Shown: positions 1 through 5,688 of the stretch, in pieces
Layout: every line of letters begins with the position of its first letter
Numbering within the stretch: the stretch's first letter is position 1
Source: CAZAEL01 sp964484135
Lineage (GTDB): Bacteria; Elusimicrobiota; Elusimicrobia; FEN-1173
Direction of reading: 5' to 3'
Length of the DNA: 16,293 nucleotides
Assembly (NCBI GenBank): GCA_964484135.1
Contig: CAZAEL010000054.1
Coordinates: forward strand, 1 to 16,293
The notes under the pieces: model-generated
What the model was told of the DNA's origin: nothing
What the model saw: the letters and a program-made list of their open reading frames with translations, nothing else
The model's database searches: none
Program-made: the position numbers and the translations under genes

Positions 1-545
1 GGCGCGACCTGGGCCGGGTGCTCCTCACGGAGCAAGCCCTGCGGCGGCGCGTCAAGGAACTGGGGGAGGCCGTTTCCCGCGACCACGCGGGCGAGCCCCT
101 GACCCTGGTGTGCATTTTGAAGGGCAGCGTGATCTTCCTGGCGGACCTGCTGCGGGCGGTCCGCGTGCCCTGCGCCGTGGACTTCATCGCCGTGACCTCC
201 TACGACGGGACCCGGCGGGCGGGCGCGCCCCGGGTCACCCTGGATTTGCGGGAAAACCCCGCGGGCAAGAACGTCCTCCTGGTGGAGGACATCGTGGACA
301 CGGGCCTGACCCTGGCCTATCTCAAGGGCCTGCTCCTGGCGCGGCGGGTGAAGTCCCTGAAGACCTGCGCGCTGCTGGACAAGCCCGCCCGCCGCCTGGC
401 CCCGGTGGACCTGGATTACCGGGGGTTCACCATCCCGGACGAATTCGTGGTGGGGTACGGCCTGGACTGCGCGGAGCGGTACCGCAACCTGCCGTACATC
501 GCGGTTTTGAGACGGACCATCCATCAAGGAAAGAGGAACCCATGA
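1..545 (+). CDS. hpt: hypoxanthine phosphoribosyltransferase, 5' end outside window
   Basis: Cytoplasmic purine-salvage enzyme that joins hypoxanthine (or guanine) to PRPP to give IMP (or GMP). The family's PRPP-binding loop is plain: VEDIVDTGLT, about residues 89-98 counted from the GTG at 18. The N-terminal LKGSVIFLADLLRA strand-helix and the C-terminal DEFVVGYGLD...YRNLPYI segment are also typical. The frame stays open from base 3 upstream of that GTG (R-D-L-G-R-V-L-L-T-E), and relatives have a few residues before the equivalent 'VLLTE', so the true start probably lies just outside the window. The stop overlaps the ftsH start by four bases (ATGA, 542-545), indicating translational coupling. 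The neighbours fit the common hpt-ftsH-folP order. Family assignment is very secure; the start is not visible. Confidence 0.93.
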   Translation, partial: RDLGRVLLTEQALRRRVKELGEAVSRDHAGEPLTLVCILKGSVIFLADLLRAVRVPCAVDFIAVTSYDGTRRAGAPRVTLDLRENPAGKNVLLVEDIVDTGLTLAYLKGLLLARRVKSLKTCALLDKPARRLAPVDLDYRGFTIPDEFVVGYGLDCAERYRNLPYIAVLRRTIHQGKRNP

Positions 546-2440
546 AAGGCAACGGACGAAACCTGCTGCTGTGGCTGCTCGTGTTCGCGGGCATCCTGTT
601 CTTCATCCAGAGCGCCCGCACCTCGCGCATGGGAGAGGAGGAGATGGCCTATTCCCAGTTCAAGCGCCTCCTCCACGGCGGCAAGATCGTGGAGGTCCGC
701 GTGCGGGAAGACCTGCTGCGCGGCCGATACAAGACCGACGAGGGCAAGGTCCACGCCTTCAAGACCATCCCCCTCAACGACCCCTCCCTGGTCTCGGACC
801 TGGAAAAGGCCGGGGTGGAACGGTTCGCCGGCGAGGCGGAGCGCGGCTGGCTCAACGCCTTCCTGGTGAACGCCCTCTGGATCGGGCTGTTCTTCTTTTT
901 GTGGTGGTTCATCATCATCCGGCAGATGCAGGGCGGCGGCAAGCAGGCCATGGCCTTCGGCCGGTCCCGCGCCAAGCTGCAGACCAACAAGAAACAGAAG
1001 GTCACCTTCTCCGACGTGGCCGGCTGCGACGAGGCCAAGGAGGAGCTGCAGGAGATCATCGAGTTCCTCAAGGAACCCGCCAAGTTCCAGAAGCTGGGCG
1101 GCAAGATCCCCAAGGGCGTCCTGCTCTTCGGCGCGCCGGGCACGGGCAAGACCCTGCTGGCCAAGGCCGTGGCGGGCGAGGCGGGCGTGCCCTTCTTTTC
1201 CTCCTCCGGCTCGGACTTCGTGGAGATGTTCGTGGGTGTGGGCGCCAGCCGCGTGCGCGACCTCTTCGAGCAGGGCCGCAAGAACGCGCCCTGCCTGCTC
1301 TTCGTGGACGAGATCGACGCCGTGGGCCGCCAGCGCTTCGCCGGCATCGGCGGCGGGCACGACGAGCGGGAACAGACCCTGAACCAGCTTTTGGTGGAGA
1401 TGGACGGCTTCGACACCAAGGAGGGCGTCATCCTCATCGCGGCCACCAACCGGCCGGACGTCCTGGACCCCGCGCTCCTGCGCCCCGGCCGCTTCGACCG
1501 GCAGGTGGCGGTGCCCATGCCGGACCTCAAGGGCCGCGAGGAGATCCTGCGCGTGCACGCCAAGAACATCAAGCTCGGCCCGGGCGTGGACCTGACCGTC
1601 ATCGCGCGCCGCACCCCCGGTTTCGTGGGCGCGGACCTGGCGAATTTGGTCAACGAGGCCGCGCTCCTGGCCGCCCGCCGCAGCAAGCAGTGGGTGGAGA
1701 TGAAGGAATTGGAAGAGGCCATCGACCGCGTCATCGCGGGCCCGGAGCGCAAGAGCCGCATGATGTCGGACAAGGAAAAGAACATCATCGCTTACCACGA
1801 GTCCGGACACACCCTGGTCGCCAAGATGCTCCCCGCCGCGGACCCGGTGCACAAGGTGTCCATCATCCCGCGGGGCCCGGCCCTGGGCTACACCCTCCAG
1901 CTGCCCAAGGAGGACCGGTACCTCACCACCAAGTCGGAAATCATCAACCGTCTCTGCGTCCTTCTCGGCGGCCGCTGCGCGGAGCAGATGGTGTTCGGCG
2001 ACGTCACCACCGGCGCCCAGGACGACCTGTCCAAGGCCACGGACATCGCCCACAAGATGGTCTGCGAGTACGGCATGTCGGACCGCATGGGGCCCGTCAC
2101 TTACCGCAAAAACCAGCAGGAGATGTTCCTGGGCCGGGACCTGGCCACCAGCCCGTCCTATTCGGACCAGACCGCCCAGGCCATCGACGAGGAAGTCAAG
2201 CAGATCATCGCGGACTGCCAGCAAAAAGTGGCCAAGCTCCTCAAGACGCACCGGCCCAAGCTGGAGGCCCTGGCCAAGGCCCTGGTGGAAAAAGAGGTTT
2301 TGAACGGCGACGAGATCAACCGCCTCATCAAAGGAGAACCCCTCGACAAGCCCGTCGTCGGCCTGCCCAAGGCCGGCGGCTCGGAAGAGGGCGGCGCCGC
2401 CCCGGGCGGGGCCGCCGCGCCCGTCCCCTCGCCCGCCTGA
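542..2440 (+). CDS. ftsH: ATP-dependent zinc metalloprotease FtsH
   Basis: Membrane-anchored AAA+ protease of 632 residues that degrades damaged membrane proteins and regulatory proteins; FtsH works as a hexamer. Order of parts: transmembrane helix about 8-24, small extracytoplasmic domain about 25-100, second transmembrane helix about 104-125, then the AAA module. Walker A is GAPGTGKT (197-204), Walker B FVDEID (254-259), and the second region of homology RPGRFDR (314-320) supplies arginine fingers R317 and R320. The pore motif FVEMFVGVG is intact. The zinc site is HESGH (419-423) with a third ligand D495 in TGAQDD. The C-terminus is a Gly/Ala/Pro-rich tail. The start is the ATG after AGGAAAGAGGA, overlapping the hpt stop. 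Length is usual and all catalytic residues are present. Confidence 0.98.
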   Translation: MKGNGRNLLLWLLVFAGILFFIQSARTSRMGEEEMAYSQFKRLLHGGKIVEVRVREDLLRGRYKTDEGKVHAFKTIPLNDPSLVSDLEKAGVERFAGEAERGWLNAFLVNALWIGLFFFLWWFIIIRQMQGGGKQAMAFGRSRAKLQTNKKQKVTFSDVAGCDEAKEELQEIIEFLKEPAKFQKLGGKIPKGVLLFGAPGTGKTLLAKAVAGEAGVPFFSSSGSDFVEMFVGVGASRVRDLFEQGRKNAPCLLFVDEIDAVGRQRFAGIGGGHDEREQTLNQLLVEMDGFDTKEGVILIAATNRPDVLDPALLRPGRFDRQVAVPMPDLKGREEILRVHAKNIKLGPGVDLTVIARRTPGFVGADLANLVNEAALLAARRSKQWVEMKELEEAIDRVIAGPERKSRMMSDKEKNIIAYHESGHTLVAKMLPAADPVHKVSIIPRGPALGYTLQLPKEDRYLTTKSEIINRLCVLLGGRCAEQMVFGDVTTGAQDDLSKATDIAHKMVCEYGMSDRMGPVTYRKNQQEMFLGRDLATSPSYSDQTAQAIDEEVKQIIADCQQKVAKLLKTHRPKLEALAKALVEKEVLNGDEINRLIKGEPLDKPVVGLPKAGGSEEGGAAPGGAAAPVPSPA

Positions 2441-2448
2441 CGCGGGCG

Positions 2449-2518
2449 GTGCTTCCGTGCGGAAGTGCTGCGGTTGACGGCTTTTAACCGCAACACGGCA
2501 GCACAGCAGCACGCTTCC
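2449..2518 (+). promoter_or_regulatory. overlapping hairpins directly upstream of folP
   Basis: Two mutually exclusive stems can form in the ftsH-folP spacer. Stem A is CTTCCG (2452-2457) with CGGAAG (2460-2465); this loop is tight, or the stem opens to CTTCC/GGAAG with a four-base loop. Stem B pairs GGAAGTGCTGC (2461-2471) with GCAGCA-CG-CTTCC (2506-2518), with an internal GCGGTT/AACCGC arm (2470-2475 / 2486-2491). The heptamer GCAGCAC occurs twice (2498-2504, 2506-2512), so stem B has two registers. Stem B ends at the base before the folP ATG, and no Shine-Dalgarno is visible. The pairing is seen directly; a regulatory role is inference, and a decayed dispersed repeat is equally possible. 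Confidence 0.4.
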
Positions 2519-3379
2519 ATGATTCTCAAAACCCGCGCCAAGACCCTGGACTTTTCCGGCGGCCCCCGGCTCATGGGGATCCTCAACGCCACGCCGGACT
2601 CCTTTTCCGACGGCGGCCAATACCTGACGCCCGAGGCGGCCATCGCCCGGGCCGAAACCATGGCAGAGGAGGGCGCGGACCTCATCGACGTGGGCGGGGA
2701 ATCCACGCGCCCGGGCGCGCGCCCCGTTCCCCTGGAAGAAGAGCTCCGCCGGGTGCTCCCCATTGTGGACATTTTGGCCCAACGCCTGCCCCAAACCCCC
2801 CTCTCCGTGGACACCACCAAGGCCGAGGTGGCCCGCCAATGCCTGGACGCCGGCGCCTCATTGATCAATGACGTTTCGGCTCTGCAATTCGATACAAAAA
2901 TGGCGGGTGTCGTCCGGGAGCGCCAAATCCCGGTCATCCTTATGCACATGCAGGGCGACCCCCGCACCATGCAAAAACACCCGGTTTACAAGGACGTGAT
3001 CCAGGACATCCAGGCCTTTTTCAAGGAACGCGTGGCTTGGGCCGTGAAAAACGGCTTGAAGCCCGAACAAATCCTCCTGGACCCGGGCATCGGTTTCGGC
3101 AAAACCGTGGAACACAATTTGGAAATTTTGAGAAACCTCAAATCCTTCCAGGACCTGGGCCATCCCCTGGTCCTCGGCACCTCCCGCAAATCCTTCATCG
3201 GCAAACTGCTCGGTTCCAAGGACAAACCCCTCCCGCCGGAAGACCGCTTGGAAGGCACCCTGGCCACCCACCTCTGGGCCGCAATCCAGGGCGTCCACGT
3301 TTTGCGCGTCCACGACGTCAAACAAACCCGTCGGGCAATAGAAATATGGCGGGCCATGGAGGGAAACCACCGGCCATAA
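2519..3379 (+). CDS. folP: dihydropteroate synthase
   Basis: Condenses 6-hydroxymethyl-dihydropterin diphosphate with p-aminobenzoate to make dihydropteroate in folate synthesis; target of sulfonamides. The 286-residue TIM barrel shows the family motifs in order: MGILNATPDSFSDGG (19-33), GGESTRPGA, SVDTTKAEV, LINDVSAL, MHMQGDP, DPGIGFGKT, GTSRKSFIG and a final HDVKQTRRAI. I chose ATG 2519 because the protein then begins in register with known family members (short beta strand, then MGILN). A GTG at 2465 would add 18 residues encoded by the hairpin spacer. No Shine-Dalgarno precedes 2519. Codon use leans more to A-ending codons (AAA, CAA, GAA) and to C over G than in uvrA. Function is secure; the start is likely. 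Confidence 0.95.
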   Translation: MILKTRAKTLDFSGGPRLMGILNATPDSFSDGGQYLTPEAAIARAETMAEEGADLIDVGGESTRPGARPVPLEEELRRVLPIVDILAQRLPQTPLSVDTTKAEVARQCLDAGASLINDVSALQFDTKMAGVVRERQIPVILMHMQGDPRTMQKHPVYKDVIQDIQAFFKERVAWAVKNGLKPEQILLDPGIGFGKTVEHNLEILRNLKSFQDLGHPLVLGTSRKSFIGKLLGSKDKPLPPEDRLEGTLATHLWAAIQGVHVLRVHDVKQTRRAIEIWRAMEGNHRP

Positions 3380-3385
3380 ATAGGC

Positions 3386-3499
3386 GTAGGCAGGCTGGAC
3401 AGAGTTTGGAACCCCATCCCACTCAATGCGCCTTGCATAAACGTCGTCTAGAACCGAAGTTTACTGATCAGCGTCGCATTGAGCTTTTCGCCTGCCTAC
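3386..3499. repeat. nested inverted repeat (long hairpin) downstream of folP
   Basis: Three perfect inverted repeats are nested: GTAGGCAGGC (3386-3395) with GCCTGCCTAC (3490-3499), CTCAATGCG (3422-3430) with CGCATTGAG (3475-3483), and TAAAC (3438-3442) with GTTTA (3459-3463). The left arm has a 26-base internal loop where the right arm has 6 bases. No T-run follows at once, so it is not a classical folP terminator. The DNA is markedly AT-richer than the coding regions. It could be a small structured RNA, a miniature mobile element or a recombination site. It does not fit the attC consensus of integrons. No protein-coding signal was found. Confidence 0.5.
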
Positions 3500-3606
3500 A
3501 TGAAATCATGTCCTCTATACGCAAACTATAAGGTAGTCCGATTTTTAAAGCAATAGAAAAAAGTGCACGGAACTAATTTGCCCTTGGATAAAACTTGGTC
3601 CGTCTG

Positions 3607-3615
3607 TGATATATT
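3607..3615 (+). promoter_or_regulatory. extended -10 promoter candidate
   Basis: TGATATATT matches the extended -10 form TGn-TATAnT with hexamer TATATT at 3610-3615. A poor -35-like TTGGAT lies at 3584-3589; its spacing would be 17 to an alternative hexamer TGATAT at 3607-3612. The surrounding 60 bases are AT-rich. Transcription would begin near 3619-3622, exactly where the first stem of the downstream structured segment starts. This is a sequence match only. Confidence 0.4.
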
Positions 3616-3618
3616 GAG

Positions 3619-3850
3619 GACGTCCGCTCCCAAAATTTTTAACCCCCGTGCAGGCGTTATGAGACGAGGATACCCGATGGGTCGGCCTCCTCTATGGGAG
3701 GGTCAGCGGAGCGTCTAGGGAGGGCAGAGCCTTCTCTAGAGGAGCGCCGATGGCGACCTTTCAGGCCAAGTCGGCCTGCGCCATCGGCCATCAGGCCCAA
3801 GGCTGCCGACTAAAAGGAGGCAACGCAGGGCGCGACAGATCGGGGCGCGC
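3619..3850 (+). ncRNA. candidate structured RNA or nadB leader, class unknown
   Basis: Consecutive stems lie on the + strand. (1) GACGTCCGCT (3619-3628) pairs with AGCGGA-G-CGTC (3705-3715), ten pairs with one bulged G, and encloses a small CCTCC/GGAGG hairpin (3686-3690 / 3697-3701). (2) CTAGGGAGGG (3715-3724) pairs with CCTTCTCTAG (3730-3739), ten pairs including two G-U pairs and a five-base loop. (3) GCCGATGGCG (3746-3755) pairs perfectly with CGCCATCGGC (3779-3788) and contains CAGGCC/GGCCTG. (4) GCGCG/CGCGC (3830-3834 / 3846-3850) is weak. The G-U pairs make an RNA more likely than a DNA repeat. I find no hallmarks of RNase P, tmRNA, SRP, 6S or a familiar riboswitch. It could be an independent RNA or the 5' leader of nadB. 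Confidence 0.35.
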
Positions 3851-3886
3851 ACCTTATGCCGCCAGCCACCGGCGTGCTCCGGGTTG

Positions 3887-3947
3887 AAAGGGCGGAGCCC
3901 CTTCGGCGGGCCGGGTGCAGGGTGGGAAACCCTGCGAAACAGTTTTT
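3887..3947 (+). repeat. pair of GC-rich hairpins followed by a T-run
   Basis: A short GGGC/GCCC hairpin (3890-3893 / 3897-3900) is followed by a perfect seven-pair stem GCAGGGT (3917-3923) / ACCCTGC (3929-3935) with loop GGGAA. Five Ts follow at 3943-3947, but seven bases after the stem, which is too far for a textbook intrinsic terminator. The arrangement looks like the REP-type double hairpins scattered between genes in many GC-rich genomes. It could also be the 3' end of the upstream structured RNA. Confidence 0.35.
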
Positions 3948-3956
3948 AAAGACAAG

Positions 3957-3986
3957 ATTGCTTCGGCCACAAACCGGCCTCGCAAT
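3957..3986. repeat. imperfect palindrome upstream of nadB
   Basis: ATTGC-TT-CGGCC (3957-3968) faces GGCC-TC-GCAAT (3976-3986), so five outer and four inner pairs flank a small symmetric mismatch. Its form resembles short dispersed intergenic palindromes found in many environmental bacterial genomes. Copy number elsewhere in the genome cannot be judged from this window. Nothing else recognisable lies between it and the nadB ATG at 4021. Confidence 0.35.
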
Positions 3987-4020
3987 GACACCATTGAAAA
4001 AGTAAAATCTAACCCTTCCC

Positions 4021-5679
4021 ATGCCCAAAACCATCGCCTCCGACTTTCTCATCATCGGCTCCGGCATCGCGGGGCTGTCCCTGGCGCTCAAGGCCTCCCA
4101 ATGGGGCCGGGTGGCGCTCGTGACCAAGCGGGCCATGCACGACTCGGCCACGGACAGCGCCCAGGGCGGCCTGGCCGTGGTCCTTTCCGAGGAGGACTCC
4201 TTCGAGGACCACATCCAGGACACCCTCCAGGCCGGGGCCGGCCTCTGCCGGGAGCCCGTGGTGCGCCGCGTGGTCACGGAGGCGCCGGCGAGGCTCCAAG
4301 ATTTGATCCAGTGGGGCGTGCGGTTTTCGGCCGCGGAAACGGTGGAGCCGTCGGAGCAGCGCTTTGAGCTGGGCCTGGAGGGCGGCCACTCCCGCCGCCG
4401 CATCCTGCACGTGGGCGACTACACGGGCCACGCCATCGAACAGGTGCTGGTGGACCGGGTGCGGGAAAACCCCCGCATCAAGACCTACGAATTCCACTTC
4501 GCCATCGACCTCATCACCCGGCGGCATCTGGGCCAGTCAAAAGGCGAGGACGCCTGCGCGGGCGCGTACGTGCTGGAGGTGGAAACGGGCGAGGTCCACA
4601 CCTTCCTGGCCAAGGCCACGGCCCTTTGCACCGGCGGCGCGGGCAAGGTGTACCTGTACACCTCCAACCCGGACATCTCCACCGGCGACGGCATGGCCCT
4701 GGCGTACCGGGCCGGCGCCCGCTTGGCCGACATGGAGTTCGTGCAGTTCCACCCCACCTGTTTGTACCAGCCCAAAGCCAAGAACTTCCTGATCTCGGAG
4801 GCGCTGCGGGGCGAGGGCGCCATTTTGAAGAACCGTTCCGGCGAGCGGTTCGTGAAAAAACACGACCCGCGGGGCGAGCTGGCGCCCCGGGACATCGTGG
4901 CCCGGGCCATTGACGCGGAGCTGAAGCGCACCGGCGACGAGTGCGTGTTCCTGGACATCAGCCACAAGGGCGCGGATTTCATCCGCCGAAGGTTCCCCCG
5001 CATCTACCAGCGCTGCGCCACCTTCGACATAGACATCACGGCCCAACCCATCCCGGTGGTGCCCGCGGCCCATTATTTCTGCGGCGGCGTGGTCACGGAC
5101 CTTGCGGGCCAGACCTCTTTGCCGCGGCTCTCCGCCGTGGGCGAGACCGCCTGCACCGGCCTGCACGGCGCCAACCGCCTGGCCTCCAACTCGCTCCCGG
5201 AGGCCCTGGTCTTCGCCCATGCCGTGGCCCAGGCCTGGCAGGGGCTCAAGGACAGCGATTTTCCTTTGAAGGCCCAGGACGTTCCCCCCTGGAACCCGGG
5301 CAAGGCCCGGAACCCGGACGAGCAGGTGGTCATCTCCCAGGTGTGGGAGGAGGTGCGGCGCTTCATGTGGAACTACGTGGGCATCTGCCGCACCACCAAG
5401 CGCCTGGAGCGGGCCAAGCGGCGCATCGAGCTCATGCAGAACGAGATCCAGGAGCAGTACTGGGACTTTTACGTGACGCCGGACCTGCTGGAGCTGCGCA
5501 ACATCGCCGTCGTGGCCGACCTGGTCATCCGCGGCGCCCTCTCCCGCAAGGAGTCCCGGGGCCTGCATTACAATTTGGACCACCCGGACACGGACGACAA
5601 AAACTGGAAGAAAGACACGATTTTGGAACGGTCCGCCGCCCCCCCGCAAAAACCAAAATCCTCGGCCAAGAAAACCTAG
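4021..5679 (+). CDS. nadB: L-aspartate oxidase
   Basis: FAD enzyme that oxidises L-aspartate to iminoaspartate, the first step of de novo NAD synthesis; its product normally goes to quinolinate synthase NadA. The 552-residue protein opens with the dinucleotide-binding GSGIAG (13-18), then HDSATDSAQGGLA. The residues that distinguish NadB from succinate dehydrogenase and fumarate reductase are present: E120 in EGGHSRRR, H244 in QFHPT, R290 in LAPRD, H351 in AAHYFCGG and R386 in HGANRLASNS. Four of these fall on the same numbers as in the E. coli enzyme. The C-terminal three-helix domain is complete and ends in a Lys/Pro-rich tail. No Shine-Dalgarno is visible before the ATG. Neither nadA nor nadC is in the window. 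uvrA begins nine bases after the stop. Confidence 0.96.
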   Translation: MPKTIASDFLIIGSGIAGLSLALKASQWGRVALVTKRAMHDSATDSAQGGLAVVLSEEDSFEDHIQDTLQAGAGLCREPVVRRVVTEAPARLQDLIQWGVRFSAAETVEPSEQRFELGLEGGHSRRRILHVGDYTGHAIEQVLVDRVRENPRIKTYEFHFAIDLITRRHLGQSKGEDACAGAYVLEVETGEVHTFLAKATALCTGGAGKVYLYTSNPDISTGDGMALAYRAGARLADMEFVQFHPTCLYQPKAKNFLISEALRGEGAILKNRSGERFVKKHDPRGELAPRDIVARAIDAELKRTGDECVFLDISHKGADFIRRRFPRIYQRCATFDIDITAQPIPVVPAAHYFCGGVVTDLAGQTSLPRLSAVGETACTGLHGANRLASNSLPEALVFAHAVAQAWQGLKDSDFPLKAQDVPPWNPGKARNPDEQVVISQVWEEVRRFMWNYVGICRTTKRLERAKRRIELMQNEIQEQYWDFYVTPDLLELRNIAVVADLVIRGALSRKESRGLHYNLDHPDTDDKNWKKDTILERSAAPPQKPKSSAKKT

Positions 5680-5688
5680 AACGTCCAT

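Noticed and set aside
2465..2518. Upstream in-frame GTG start for folP
   Set aside because: The extra 18 residues come from the hairpin spacer and have no match to the family's N-terminus. ATG 2519 puts MGILN at the usual place.
3386..3499. Integron attC site or retron msr-msd
   Set aside because: The arms lack the attC core GTTRRRY/RYYYAAC pattern, and there is no integrase or reverse transcriptase gene in the window.
3856..4004. Small ATG frame of about 49 codons after an AAAAGGAGG sequence (3812-3819)
   Set aside because: The Shine-Dalgarno-like sequence is about 37 bases from the ATG, and the product is Arg/Gly/Pro-rich and runs through hairpins. No coding signal.
3380..4020. RNase P RNA, tmRNA, SRP RNA, 6S RNA, tRNA or a known riboswitch in the folP-nadB gap
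   Set aside because: None of their diagnostic conserved blocks is present (no tRNA-like T-arm or CCA end, no RNase P P4 blocks, no SRP GGAAGCA-type loop).
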